The notes beneath the pieces were generated by a model. The model was not told where the DNA came from and ran no database searches. It saw only the letters and a program-made list of their open reading frames with translations. Positions 19,963 through 31,235 of a DNA stretch of 64,000 bases are shown here, one piece after another. The position numbers were made by a program, and so were the translations under genes. Position 1 is the stretch's first letter. Each line of letters begins with the position of its first letter. This DNA comes from Rhodocyclaceae bacterium (GTDB taxonomy: Bacteria; Pseudomonadota; Gammaproteobacteria; Burkholderiales; Usitatibacteraceae): assembly GCA_020247395.1 (NCBI GenBank), contig JADCJC010000031.1, positions 49,221 through 113,220 of the forward strand, in the 5' to 3' direction.

Positions 19963-20433
19963 ATGGATCGAAAAACAATTGACCTTTGGGTCGGAATTTT
20001 CCTGACGCTGGGTTTTGGTGCGTTATTGTTTCTCGCGCTAAAAGTTGGCAATTTAGGCAGCGAGCGCACGGGGGACGTATACACCGTTGAGGCGCGATTC
20101 GAAAACATTGGCGGCCTGAAACTGAAGGCACCTGTCAAAAGTGCCGGTGTGTTGGTTGGACGCGTGACGGATATTCGTCTTGACGCTGACAAGTTTCAAG
20201 CGGTCGCCACCTTGTCGTTAGACAAGCGTTTTGGTTTCCCGAAAGACACAGGAGCTTCCATCTTGACTTCTGGTTTACTTGGCGAGGTCTACATTGGACT
20301 GGAGGCGGGTGGAGATGACAAGAAGTTAGTCCAAGGAGACCGCATTACCATCACCCAGTCGGCGGTAGTGCTGGAGCGCCTGATCGGGCAATTTATGTTC
20401 AACAAGGCCGCAGAAGGGCCGGACAAGAAGTAA
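19963..20433 (+). CDS. mlaD: MlaD substrate-binding protein
   Basis: MDRKTIDLWVGIFLTLGFGALLFLALKVGN; MCE domain. Confidence 0.93.
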   Translation: MDRKTIDLWVGIFLTLGFGALLFLALKVGNLGSERTGDVYTVEARFENIGGLKLKAPVKSAGVLVGRVTDIRLDADKFQAVATLSLDKRFGFPKDTGASILTSGLLGEVYIGLEAGGDDKKLVQGDRITITQSAVVLERLIGQFMFNKAAEGPDKK

Positions 20434-20486
20434 ACGGTTCACCTCCCATGGCGTTGAATCGTCTCCACCACCCAATCGGAACCAGA

Positions 20487-21098
20487 ATGTTCAAAAAATT
20501 GTTTTCCGCCTCAGTCCTGATCGCCTTTACCAGTGTGGCTTGGTCACAGGAGATCGCACCGGACGAACTTGTTCGCAAAAGCACCAGCGAAGTGCTGGCA
20601 ATGTTGAAAGCTGACAAGGAGCTTGCGGCTGGTGATCCAGTCAAAGTCGACAAGCTGGCGAATGAAAAAATCCTTCCTTATTTCAATTTTCAACGCATGA
20701 CCCAATTGGCAGTCGGTCGCCCGTGGCGCGAGGCCAGTGACCAACAAAAGACTGCGCTGATAGAGGAGTTTCGGAAATTGTTGGTGCGCACCTATTCCTC
20801 GTCGTTGTCCCAGTTCCGCAATCAGACAATAGAAGTGCGGCCGCTCAAGCTTGCGTTGACGGACACGGAGGTAGTCGTAAAGACAGTGATCTTACAATCC
20901 GGCGCTGCAGCGATCCCGATCGATTATTCAATGGAGAAAACCAGAGAAGGTTGGAAAGTCTTTGATGTACTGATTGACGGCGTTTCGCTAGTTACCAATT
21001 ATCGGTCGTCTTTTGCGACCGAAATCAAGAACACTGGCATCGACGGGTTGGTCAAGTCGCTGTCAGACCGCAACGCGAAGAACGTCGCAAGGAAGTGA
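20487..21098 (+). CDS. mlaC: MlaC (toluene-tolerance Ttg2 family) periplasmic protein
   Basis: KILPYFNFQRMTQLAVGRPWREAS; synteny. Confidence 0.92.
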   Translation: MFKKLFSASVLIAFTSVAWSQEIAPDELVRKSTSEVLAMLKADKELAAGDPVKVDKLANEKILPYFNFQRMTQLAVGRPWREASDQQKTALIEEFRKLLVRTYSSSLSQFRNQTIEVRPLKLALTDTEVVVKTVILQSGAAAIPIDYSMEKTREGWKVFDVLIDGVSLVTNYRSSFATEIKNTGIDGLVKSLSDRNAKNVARK

Positions 21099-21102
21099 CA
21101 AG

Positions 21103-21465
21103 ATGGCGGCGAAGGCGACCTCAAACACCGTCAGCATCATTGAGCCTGCTTCATTTTCATCAAAAGTATTGGGTGAGGTGTTGGTGCTTGATGGTGCGTT
21201 GAACTTGGCATCCATGCCGATGCGATTGGCGGAAACGCTGGCCTACGCCTCGCAAGAAAACCTCCCAGATTGCCTAACCATTGATTTCCAAAAAGTTGGC
21301 GAGATTGATTCATCCGGCGTTGCGTTGTTACTCCACTGGCGACGCGAGGCGGGCAAGCTTGGCAAAGCCCTTCGTTATGTCCATCTGCCTGAAAATCTCG
21401 TCGAACTTGCGACGCTGTATGGTGTTGATGATTTGATCGAATGCCCTTTACACCAGGGTACCTGA
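21103..21465 (+). CDS. mlaB: MlaB-like STAS-domain protein
   Basis: STAS core LTIDFQKVGEIDSSGVALLLHWRREA; synteny; ATG at 21103. Confidence 0.85.
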   Translation: MAAKATSNTVSIIEPASFSSKVLGEVLVLDGALNLASMPMRLAETLAYASQENLPDCLTIDFQKVGEIDSSGVALLLHWRREAGKLGKALRYVHLPENLVELATLYGVDDLIECPLHQGT

Positions 21466-21533
21466 CCATTTTCGGCTACCACCGCTCAGGCGTCGTCACG
21501 CGAGGGCCCCTCTACTTTTGAGCGCAAGGCTCC

Positions 21534-22433
21534 ATGATTGCTATTGAAGTAAACGAGGTGAGGAAGTCCTATGGCAGCCTTGCGGCGCTGGCTGGTGTTT
21601 CGCTGCAGATTAAGGAAGGCGAGTTTTTCGCTCTTCTTGGACCCAATGGCGCAGGAAAAACGACCCTGATTTCTACCCTCGCCGGACTGACGCGAGCAGA
21701 TAGTGGATCGCTAAAGGTGATGCGGCATGATGTAGTGAGCGACTATCGAGAGGCGCGTCGCGCGCTCGGTATTGTCCCTCAGGAAATCGTGTTCGATCCA
21801 TTTTTTTCAGTTCGTGAAACCCTGCGATTTCAAGCGGGCTATTTCGGCATTCCGCGCAGTCCCGCGTTAGATGCATGGGTCGATGAGTTGCTCGGTAATC
21901 TCTCGCTTTCAGACAAAGCTGACAAAAACATGCGACAACTGTCCGGCGGCATGAAACGGCGAGTTTTGCTGGCACAGGCGCTGGTGCATCGTCCGCCGGT
22001 AATTGTGCTCGACGAGCCTACAGCCGGGGTCGACGTCGAATTGCGCCAAACGCTGTGGGCCTTTGTCCGTCGGCTGAATGCCGAGGGGCACACCATTTTG
22101 CTCACAACACACTATTTGGAAGAAGCGCAGCAGCTTTGTAACCGGATTGCGATGATGAAGGCCGGTGCGATTGTCGCACTAGACACTACCGACCATTTGC
22201 TCAGCGCATTTTCGGAGCGGGTGTTAAGGGTGGTCGTTAACGAGGAGTTGCCGCCTTTGCTCAAGGTGAAGCGAATCAAACAAACCGGTGTCTGGAACTA
22301 TTTCTCGATTCATGACTATGCCGAGGTCGAGACCTTGCTTGGCGAGTTTCGGCAACATGGTGTCGCCATTCAGAAAATGGAATTGGCCGAACCCGACCTT
22401 GAGGAAGTGTTCTTGAAAGTGATGAGTAAATGA
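21534..22433 (+). CDS. ABC-2 type transporter ATP-binding protein (YadG-like)
   Basis: GPNGAGKTTLISTLAGL, LSGGMKRRVLLAQAL, VLDEPTAGVD. Confidence 0.92.
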   Translation: MIAIEVNEVRKSYGSLAALAGVSLQIKEGEFFALLGPNGAGKTTLISTLAGLTRADSGSLKVMRHDVVSDYREARRALGIVPQEIVFDPFFSVRETLRFQAGYFGIPRSPALDAWVDELLGNLSLSDKADKNMRQLSGGMKRRVLLAQALVHRPPVIVLDEPTAGVDVELRQTLWAFVRRLNAEGHTILLTTHYLEEAQQLCNRIAMMKAGAIVALDTTDHLLSAFSERVLRVVVNEELPPLLKVKRIKQTGVWNYFSIHDYAEVETLLGEFRQHGVAIQKMELAEPDLEEVFLKVMSK

Positions 22434-22481
22434 TCGGCTTTCAAACGCTGCTGCTAAAAGAAATCTTGCGATTCTGGAAGG
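22430..22481 (+). repeat. 52-bp direct repeat, copy 1 (duplicated permease 5' end)
   Basis: ATGATCGGCTTTCAAACGCTGCTGCTAAAAGAAATCTTGCGATTCTGGAAGG, identical to 22579..22630. Confidence 0.97.
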
Positions 22482-22578
22482 GGCAAGCGAGCGGCAGGAG
22501 CAGGGCCCCGCGGGTTTTGCGGGAGGCGAGTCCGGCGAGCGCCGCCGACCTTCCGAGTGCGGTATGGGGGAGTCATCC

Positions 22579-22630
22579 ATGATCGGCTTTCAAACGCTGC
22601 TGCTAAAAGAAATCTTGCGATTCTGGAAGG
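22579..22630 (+). repeat. 52-bp direct repeat, copy 2 (5' end of intact permease gene)
   Basis: Identical to 22430..22481. Confidence 0.97.
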
Positions 22631-23334
22631 TGGGCTTTCAAACCGTTGCTGCTCCAGTGTTGACGGCAATTCTGTACTTGTTGATTTTTTCCCACGTCAT
22701 GTCGGGTACCGCCGCCGCGTTTCCCGGCGTGAGCTATGAGCAGTTCCTGATCCCGGGGCTCGCGATGATGTCCATGTTACAAAATGCGTTTGCCAATACG
22801 TCGTCTTCGCTTATTCAGTCAAAGATTACCGGCAATATTCTCTTTATTCTGTTGCCGCCGCTGTCTCACTGGAATTTCTACTTCGCCTATGTGCTGGCCG
22901 CCATCGTTCGAGCGCTGGCGGTTGGAGTGGGAGTGTTTTTGGTTGGCTTGGTAATGGCGTACATTCCCGTGCATAACGGTGCGTGGATTCTAACCTTTGC
23001 GTTGCTGGGAAGTGCCATGTTGGGGGCGATGGGGATGATCGCTGGCCTTTGGGCCGACAAATTTGACCAACTCGCGGCCTTCCAGAATTTCATCATCATG
23101 CCGCTGACATTTTTGTCCGGGGTGTTTTACTCCATTCACTCCCTGCCAGCTTTCTGGCAGCTGCTGTCCCACTTGAATCCGTTTTTTTACTTGATCGATG
23201 GATTTCGCTACGGATTCTTTGGTAAATCCGATGTTTCCGTTTGGTTGTCACTTGGCGTCACAACATTTGCATTTTTCTGCCTCTCGATGGTGACACTTGC
23301 CCTGCTAAAATCTGGATACAAATTGAGGCAATAA
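22579..23334 (+). CDS. ABC-2 type transporter permease (YadH-like)
   Basis: MIGFQTLLLKEILRFWKVGFQTVAAPVLTAILYLLIF; ABC-2 permease TM pattern (MPLTFLSGVFYSIHSLP). Confidence 0.9.
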   Translation: MIGFQTLLLKEILRFWKVGFQTVAAPVLTAILYLLIFSHVMSGTAAAFPGVSYEQFLIPGLAMMSMLQNAFANTSSSLIQSKITGNILFILLPPLSHWNFYFAYVLAAIVRALAVGVGVFLVGLVMAYIPVHNGAWILTFALLGSAMLGAMGMIAGLWADKFDQLAAFQNFIIMPLTFLSGVFYSIHSLPAFWQLLSHLNPFFYLIDGFRYGFFGKSDVSVWLSLGVTTFAFFCLSMVTLALLKSGYKLRQ

Positions 23335-23345
23335 CCACAATAACC

Positions 23346-23600
23346 ATGGTCACCCCTACCCAAATCGAAGGCTACTTGCAGGACAAACTCAACTGCGAGT
23401 ACCTCGCGGTCGAGGGCGACGGAGCACATTTTCAGGCTGTTATCGTCTCATCGGCATTCGATGGCAAGTCTCGCGTTGCCCGACATCAAGTCGTCTACGG
23501 CGCTCTGGGAGATCGCATGCGCGAGGAAATTCACGCGCTGTCGATGAAAACCCTGACGCCCGCCGAATGGCACGCGCAGTCTCCCGCTTCCAGCCGTTAG
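23346..23600 (+). CDS. BolA/IbaG family protein
   Basis: MVTPTQIEGYLQDKLNCEYLAVEGDGAHFQAVIVS...RVARHQVVYGAL; adjacent to murA. Confidence 0.88.
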   Translation: MVTPTQIEGYLQDKLNCEYLAVEGDGAHFQAVIVSSAFDGKSRVARHQVVYGALGDRMREEIHALSMKTLTPAEWHAQSPASSR

Positions 23601-24869
<1,269 letters not shown>

Positions 24870-24924
24870 AGGTATCGCAAAACCCGGTTTGAAAAACAAA
24901 CGTATGTAACCAACGAGACTTGAT

Positions 24925-25566
24925 GTGATTACGATTGCCCTCTCGAAGGGTCGAATTTTTGAAGACACACTGCCGCTACTGGCCGCAGCGGGATTAACGC
25001 CGTCCGAGGATCCGGAAAACTCACGCAAGTTGATCATCGGTACTAACCGGGTCGACGTCAGGGTTGTGATCGTGCGTGCGTCGGATGTGCCAACCTATGT
25101 GCAATATGGCGCGGCTGATCTTGGCGTTGCTGGCAAGGATGTGCTGCTTGAGTCGAACACGCAAGGTATCTACCAGCCGCTCGATTTGAAAATTGGCAAG
25201 TGCAGGATGATGGTCGCCGCCCAAAACGGCTTTGACTATGCCGCTGCGGTGAAGCACGGTGCCCGTCTTAATGTCGCCACCAAATACGTCGAGACGGCGC
25301 GTGAGCACTTTGCGAAGAAGGGAATGCATGTCAATCTCATCAAGCTGTATGGCTCGATGGAGTTGGCACCGTTAACCGGGTTGGCGGAAGCAATTGTGGA
25401 TCTCGTTTCCACCGGCAGCACGTTAAAAGCGAACAATCTCATCGCAGTCGAGGAGATCATGCCAATATCGTCGCGGCTGATTGTCAATCGCGCGGCGCTG
25501 AAGTTAAAACATAACGAGATTCAGCCGCTGATCGATGCCTTCGCAGCGGCGGTCGATGCAGAGTAA
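24925..25566 (+). CDS. hisG: ATP phosphoribosyltransferase (short form)
   Basis: [19 protein letters not shown]...[14 protein letters not shown]. Confidence 0.97.
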   Translation: MITIALSKGRIFEDTLPLLAAAGLTPSEDPENSRKLIIGTNRVDVRVVIVRASDVPTYVQYGAADLGVAGKDVLLESNTQGIYQPLDLKIGKCRMMVAAQNGFDYAAAVKHGARLNVATKYVETAREHFAKKGMHVNLIKLYGSMELAPLTGLAEAIVDLVSTGSTLKANNLIAVEEIMPISSRLIVNRAALKLKHNEIQPLIDAFAAAVDAE

Positions 25567-25590
25567 ATCCAAAGACGAAAGTTGTTTCTT

Positions 25591-25644
25591 GGTGGGCATC
25601 TTCAGGCATAAAGTCTGAACTGGGCTGTGGTTACTAGAGTTTGC
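25591..25644 (+). repeat. Leader-hairpin repeat family, copy 2
   Basis: GGTGGGCATCTTCAGGCATAAAGTCTGAACTGGGCTGTGGTTACTAGAGTTTGC; shares GGGCATCTTCAGGCA with copy 1 and TACTAGAGTTTG with copy 3. Confidence 0.5.
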
Positions 25645-25673
25645 ATCTTTTTGTAGGCCAATTGCTGGTAGAT

Positions 25674-26975
25674 ATGTTGAAAATTCGGGCACTGCAATCG
25701 AGTACGACCTCTTTCGAGGCTGACTTGTCGGCCTTGCTGGCGTTTGAGTCCGCCCAAGAGCCACACGTTGAGCTACGTGTGCGAGAGATCGTCGGCAATG
25801 TAAAGACGTATGGCGACACCGCCTTGCTCGAAACAACCATGAAATTTGACCGCTGGACGCCAGACAGCGCGGCGGCACTGGAAGTGCCGAAGCGTGTGCT
25901 CACGGCCGCGCTCGATGGTTTGGACAAAAATGTGCGCGCCTCGCTTGAGATCGCCGCTGCACGTATTCGCCGTTATCACGAGCACCAGTTTCAGCCGTCT
26001 TGGTCGTACACCGAAGCCGACGGCACGGTGCTCGGCCAACAAATCACACCTCTCGATCGTGCCGGTTTGTACGTTCCCGGAGGCAAAGCGGCATACCCCT
26101 CATCGGTGTTGATGAATGCGGTCGCCGCAAAGGTGGCGGGGGTTGGCGAATTGATCATGGTGACGCCGACGCCCGACGGGGTGCTGAACGAAACCGTGCT
26201 CGCGGCGGCAGCGCTGGCGGGAGTTGACCGCGTGTTTCGTGTTGGTGGCGCGCAAGCGGTTGGCGCGCTGGCGTATGGGACATCCACCATTCCTGCGGTC
26301 GACAAGATTGTCGGGCCCGGCAATGCTTACGTCGCTTCTGCCAAGCGGTTGGTGTTCGGTGTGGTGGGTATCGACATGGTTGCCGGGCCGTCTGAAATTC
26401 TGGTGATTGCCGACGCTACCACAGACCCCCGCTGGGTGGCGATGGATTTGTTCTCGCAGGCCGAGCACGATGAAATTGCGCAGGCGATTCTGTTGTGCCC
26501 GGATGCGGCCTACATTAAGCGCGTGGTTGAGGTGATGGAATCGCTGTTGGTCGGTATGCCGCGCGCCGATATCATCCGAGAATCGCTCAGCAATCGTGGC
26601 GCATTGATCACCGTGCGGGACTTGGATGAAGCATGTGAGTTGTCAAACCGCATTGCGCCTGAGCATTTGGAATTGTCGGTAGCAGAGCCGGATCTACTGC
26701 TGCCAAAGCTACGCCACGCCGGTGCCATTTTCATGGGACCATTTTCGTCCGAATCAATCGGCGACTACTGCGCGGGCCCCAACCACGTGTTGCCAACTTC
26801 GCGCACCGCCCGTTTCTCCTCTCCTCTCGGCGTTTATGATTTTCAGAAACGCTCGTCAATCATTCAGGTCTCCGCAGCCGGTGCCGTATCGCTCGGTCGG
26901 GTTGCCTCGACTTTGGCGCGAAGTGAGGGTCTAGAAGCGCATGCACAGTCAGCAGATATGCGGTTGCAGCAATGA
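25674..26975 (+). CDS. hisD: Histidinol dehydrogenase
   Basis: [45 protein letters not shown]. Confidence 0.97.
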   Translation: MLKIRALQSSTTSFEADLSALLAFESAQEPHVELRVREIVGNVKTYGDTALLETTMKFDRWTPDSAAALEVPKRVLTAALDGLDKNVRASLEIAAARIRRYHEHQFQPSWSYTEADGTVLGQQITPLDRAGLYVPGGKAAYPSSVLMNAVAAKVAGVGELIMVTPTPDGVLNETVLAAAALAGVDRVFRVGGAQAVGALAYGTSTIPAVDKIVGPGNAYVASAKRLVFGVVGIDMVAGPSEILVIADATTDPRWVAMDLFSQAEHDEIAQAILLCPDAAYIKRVVEVMESLLVGMPRADIIRESLSNRGALITVRDLDEACELSNRIAPEHLELSVAEPDLLLPKLRHAGAIFMGPFSSESIGDYCAGPNHVLPTSRTARFSSPLGVYDFQKRSSIIQVSAAGAVSLGRVASTLARSEGLEAHAQSADMRLQQ

Positions 26976-28066
26976 GCGCGGTCGGTGGTGTTATTCGTAG
27001 CGAGATTGCAGCCTTGGCTGCGTACCACGTGCAGGATGCGGCAGGCTACATCAAGCTCGACGCCATGGAAAATCCGTTTCCGCTGCCCGATGGGTTGTGT
27101 GAAGGACTCGCGACACATCTGTCAAAGGCCGCAGTCAACCGATATCCCGATCCCGCCGCCGGGGCACTAACCAAGGCGCTGCGCAACGCAATGGGGATCC
27201 CCAAGGAGCTGGACATTCTGTTGGGTAATGGGTCTGACGAAATCATTCAGATGCTCACCATGGCCTGCGCTAAACCCGGTGCCAAGTTGTTGTCGGTCGA
27301 GCCGGCGTTTGTCATGTTCAAAATGATCGCCACCTTTTGCGGCGTGACTTACATCGGCGTACCGCTTAGGGCCGCCGACTTGCGGCTTGATGTTGATGCG
27401 ATGCTGGCTGCGATTGCCGAACACCACCCCGCGCTGACGTTTCTCGCCTATCCCAACAATCCGACCGGCAACTTGTTTGATCGTGAGGATATTCGAAAGA
27501 TCATTCGTGCGTCGCCGGGGCTCGTAGTGATAGACGAAGCTTACTTCGCATTTTCCGCGCAGTCTTTCCTCGACGAAATCAGCCAGTTCCCAAATGTGGT
27601 TTTGATGCGCACGGTTTCAAAACTTGGTCTTGCAGGTTTGCGACTCGGTTTGTTGATCGGGCGGCGCGGATGGCTGGCCGAGGTCGATAAGGTACGACTT
27701 CCCTACAATATCAATTGCCTCACGCAAGCTGCTGCGGCCTTTCTGCTCGAGAACATCGCTGAGTTTACTGTGCAAACGAAAGTCCTCATCGCTGAACGTG
27801 CGACGATGATTGCGAATCTGGGCCGACTGTTTACGCGTTTCCCCGGAACGATGTGTTTCCCTTCAGAAGCGAACTTTGTCCTCATCCGTGTGCCGAATGC
27901 CACGGCCGTCTTTGCCGCACTGAAGGCGAGAAAAATCTTGGTCAAGAATACCAGTCAGAGCCATACGCTGATGCGGGACACTCTGCGTATTACGATTGGA
28001 TCACCCGCTGAAAATGCTGCCTTTTTGACTGCACTGACTTCGATACTGGAAACCCAATATGCGTAA
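26972..28066 (+). CDS. hisC: Histidinol-phosphate aminotransferase
   Basis: [20 protein letters not shown]-like [20 protein letters not shown]. Confidence 0.95.
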   Translation: MSAVGGVIRSEIAALAAYHVQDAAGYIKLDAMENPFPLPDGLCEGLATHLSKAAVNRYPDPAAGALTKALRNAMGIPKELDILLGNGSDEIIQMLTMACAKPGAKLLSVEPAFVMFKMIATFCGVTYIGVPLRAADLRLDVDAMLAAIAEHHPALTFLAYPNNPTGNLFDREDIRKIIRASPGLVVIDEAYFAFSAQSFLDEISQFPNVVLMRTVSKLGLAGLRLGLLIGRRGWLAEVDKVRLPYNINCLTQAAAAFLLENIAEFTVQTKVLIAERATMIANLGRLFTRFPGTMCFPSEANFVLIRVPNATAVFAALKARKILVKNTSQSHTLMRDTLRITIGSPAENAAFLTALTSILETQYA

Positions 28067-28646
28067 CGCCACTGTCGCCCGCAACACCAAAGAAACGCAA
28101 ATCACCGCATCAATTAATCTCGATGGCAGCGGCAAAGCCAGTCTGCAATCGGGGGTGCCCTTTCTAGACCATATGCTTGATCAAATCGCCCGCCACGGCC
28201 TAATCGATATTGAACTCAAGGCGACCGGAGATACGCATATTGATGACCACCATACGGTGGAGGACGTCGGTATCACCCTAGGACAAGCGTTCACCAAGGC
28301 ATTGGGCGACAAGCGGGGGATTGTTCGTTACGGGCACGCTTATGTCCCGTTAGACGAAGCTTTGTCGCGGGTAGTGATCGATCTTTCCGGTCGTCCTGGT
28401 CTGACCATGAAGGTCGATTTCACCCGGTCGCGCATTGCTGAATTCGATGTGGATTTGTTTTTTGAGTTCTTTCAGGGCTTCGTCAATCACGCATTGTGTA
28501 CGTTGCACATCGACAACATTCGTGGTGCCAATGCACACCATCAGGCGGAAACGATATTCAAGGCCTTTGGTCGTGCACTTCGGATGGCGTGTGAAGCAGA
28601 TGCTCGTGCAGCCGGTATGCTGCCGTCGACAAAGGGCGCGCTCTGA
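28059..28646 (+). CDS. hisB: Imidazoleglycerol-phosphate dehydratase
   Basis: [38 protein letters not shown]. Confidence 0.97.
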   Translation: MRNATVARNTKETQITASINLDGSGKASLQSGVPFLDHMLDQIARHGLIDIELKATGDTHIDDHHTVEDVGITLGQAFTKALGDKRGIVRYGHAYVPLDEALSRVVIDLSGRPGLTMKVDFTRSRIAEFDVDLFFEFFQGFVNHALCTLHIDNIRGANAHHQAETIFKAFGRALRMACEADARAAGMLPSTKGAL

Positions 28647-28689
28647 ACTTGTCGCCCGCCGCGTCGATCTGCGTGATAACGCTGTTGCC

Positions 28690-30246
28690 ATGAATCTTCT
28701 CAAGGCCGCCATCTCGATCTCCGCGATGACGCTGTTGTCGCGCATCTCCGGGCTGATTAACTTGGTCATCGGTGCCAATTTGTTTGGTGCTGGTGCAGCG
28801 ATGGATGCCTTCCAAGTGGCTTGGCGCATCCCGAACTTTCTCCGCCGATTGTTTGCCGAAGGGGCCTTCAGTCAAGCGTTCGTGCCAATTTTTGCCGAGT
28901 ACCACAATAAACGCGGCGGTGCCGAAACCAAAATACTCGCCGACCACGTTGCGAGCATTTTGGGTTTGATCCTGTTTATTGTGACGCTGATCGGCGTTGT
29001 CGCAGCACCGTTCTTGGTCTATGCAACCGCCTCCGGTTTTCGTGCGGATCCAGAGAAATTTCATCTGACGGTACAGATGACGAGGATTGTGTTTCCGTAC
29101 ATCTTTTTCATCTCATTGGTGGCACTCTCTGCCGGCATTCTCAATACTTTCTCTAATTTCAAAACGCCTGCATTCACGCCGGTATTGTTAAATTTATGCG
29201 CCATCGCCGCATCGCTATTCTTGGCACCACATGTGAACCCGCCAATCCTTGCGTTGGCTTGGGGTGCGCTCGCCGGTGGATTGGTGCAGTTGGGCTTTCA
29301 AATTCCCGCACTGCATCGTATAGGCATGCTGCCACGACCCACATGGCGCTGGTCGAAGATCAAGGAGGCGCGCGCCGATGAGGGCGTCAGGCGTATTTTT
29401 CAGTTAATGGTGCCTGCCACCCTCGGCGTTTCGGTCGCACAAATTTCGATCCTGCTGAACACACAAATCGCGTCGCATTTGGGAGATGGTGCCGTTTCGT
29501 GGATCTCGTATGCGGATCGCTTGATGGAGTTTCCATCCGCGTTACTGGGGATCGCCATTGGTACGGTGTTGCTACCATCGCTTGTCAAGCACCACGCTAA
29601 TGCGGATCCCACCGAATATTCCAACCTGCTCGATTGGGGACTGCGCTTGACGCTTATCCTCACCCTGCCAGCGGCATTGGCTATCGGCATCCTGGCCACG
29701 CCCCTGATTGCAACCATCTTCCAACACGGCAAGTTTCTGTCGACAGACGTCTTGATGACTCGTGCAGCGCTAGTGGCATATTCCTTCGGACTTACTGGCA
29801 TTGTCCTCATCAAGGTATTGGCACCGGGCTTTTATGCGCGCCAGAACATCAAAACGCCGGTGAAGGTCGCGATTTTTACATTGTGTATCACCCAGCTAAT
29901 GAATCTCGCGTTCGTGCCGTTTTTACAGCATGCGGGATTGGCTCTTGCAACCGGGCTGGGGGCGTGTGTGAATGCGGGCTTACTGTTTTACTTCATCCGT
30001 AAACACGAGTTTTACCAGCCGAAGCCCGGGTGGTTGATGTTTTTCCTGAAGGTTTGTCTTGCCCTTTGTTTCATGGGTGGCACGTTATGGTGGCTGATGG
30101 GTACGGAGATATCATGGTTGACCATGAGCCCGTGGCGGCGCGGCGTCGAGTTGGCCGGACTCGTCGCTGCTGGTGTCATTGTCTACTTTACGAGTTTGTG
30201 GATGATGGGTTTTAGATTGCGCGACTATTCCAAACGAGCGGCTTGA
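28690..30246 (+). CDS. murJ: Lipid II flippase MurJ (MviN)
   Basis: MNLLKAAISISAMTLLSRISGLI...FRIPNFLRRLFAEGAFSQAFVPIF-type motif. Confidence 0.96.
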   Translation: MNLLKAAISISAMTLLSRISGLINLVIGANLFGAGAAMDAFQVAWRIPNFLRRLFAEGAFSQAFVPIFAEYHNKRGGAETKILADHVASILGLILFIVTLIGVVAAPFLVYATASGFRADPEKFHLTVQMTRIVFPYIFFISLVALSAGILNTFSNFKTPAFTPVLLNLCAIAASLFLAPHVNPPILALAWGALAGGLVQLGFQIPALHRIGMLPRPTWRWSKIKEARADEGVRRIFQLMVPATLGVSVAQISILLNTQIASHLGDGAVSWISYADRLMEFPSALLGIAIGTVLLPSLVKHHANADPTEYSNLLDWGLRLTLILTLPAALAIGILATPLIATIFQHGKFLSTDVLMTRAALVAYSFGLTGIVLIKVLAPGFYARQNIKTPVKVAIFTLCITQLMNLAFVPFLQHAGLALATGLGACVNAGLLFYFIRKHEFYQPKPGWLMFFLKVCLALCFMGGTLWWLMGTEISWLTMSPWRRGVELAGLVAAGVIVYFTSLWMMGFRLRDYSKRAA

Positions 30247-31235
30247 TGCGGGTAGCGCGCAAGATATCAGCGACGGGCAGCCCCCTCGCGCTTGCCGTTG
30301 GCAACTTTGACGGCGTACATCTGGGTCATCAAGCCATCCTCCGCGCCACCAAGGCTGCGGCGCGACGTTTACAACTTGATTCGGCCGCGCTGACCTTTGC
30401 ACCGATGCCGCGGGAATTTTTTGCGTACCGGCAAAACAATCCCGCATTAGCGCCGCCGCGGCTGATGAGTATAGGTGAGAAGTTGACCGCATTTGCCGAA
30501 GCGGGGCTTGATCATGTATTTGTGCCGCGATTCGATGAACGATTTTCCCGCCAGTCGCCAGCCGACTTTCTGGAATCGTTGAGAGCGGCTGACGTGCATT
30601 GGATGATGGTCGGCGACGATTTTCGATTCGGCGTAAAACGCACTGGTGATGTGGGCTTGATGCGGCAGTTTGGCGCTGCCCATGGCATCGAGGTTGAAAC
30701 GATGTCGGATGTGGTCATTGGTGGTAGCAGTATGCGCGTCTCATCATCGGCCATACGAGAAGCATTGGCGGCGGGCAGGCTCAGCGTTGCAGCCGAAATG
30801 CTCGGTAGGCCCTACGCGATCACCGGGCGTGTGACTCATGGTAAGAAACTCGGCCGCACCCTTGGCTTCCCGACCGCCAATATTGCGCTTTCGGGACGAA
30901 AACCCGCGCTAGCCGGTGTGTTTGCAGTAAAATGTCAATTGGTAACTCGCGGGCTCGAGGGAGTGGCGGGCGATGTTGGCGAAACCCTTGATGGGGTCGC
31001 CAATCTCGGCACGAATCCGGTGGTTTCTTCAGAAAACCGCCAGCATTTGGAAGTCTTCCTCTTCGATTATTTGGGCGACCTATACGGCAGGCGCGTTCAG
31101 GTCAGCTTTATCGAAAAAATCCGCGACGAACAAAATTTTGCGAGCTTGGATGCGCTCGTCACGCAAATGCATGACGACACGGCACGCGCCAAAAAAATCT
31201 TGTCACGGATGAACCCAGATGGAAGCGCCGGATAA
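30243..31235 (+). CDS. ribF: Bifunctional riboflavin kinase/FAD synthetase
   Basis: [42 protein letters not shown]. Confidence 0.96.
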   Translation: MMRVARKISATGSPLALAVGNFDGVHLGHQAILRATKAAARRLQLDSAALTFAPMPREFFAYRQNNPALAPPRLMSIGEKLTAFAEAGLDHVFVPRFDERFSRQSPADFLESLRAADVHWMMVGDDFRFGVKRTGDVGLMRQFGAAHGIEVETMSDVVIGGSSMRVSSSAIREALAAGRLSVAAEMLGRPYAITGRVTHGKKLGRTLGFPTANIALSGRKPALAGVFAVKCQLVTRGLEGVAGDVGETLDGVANLGTNPVVSSENRQHLEVFLFDYLGDLYGRRVQVSFIEKIRDEQNFASLDALVTQMHDDTARAKKILSRMNPDGSAG

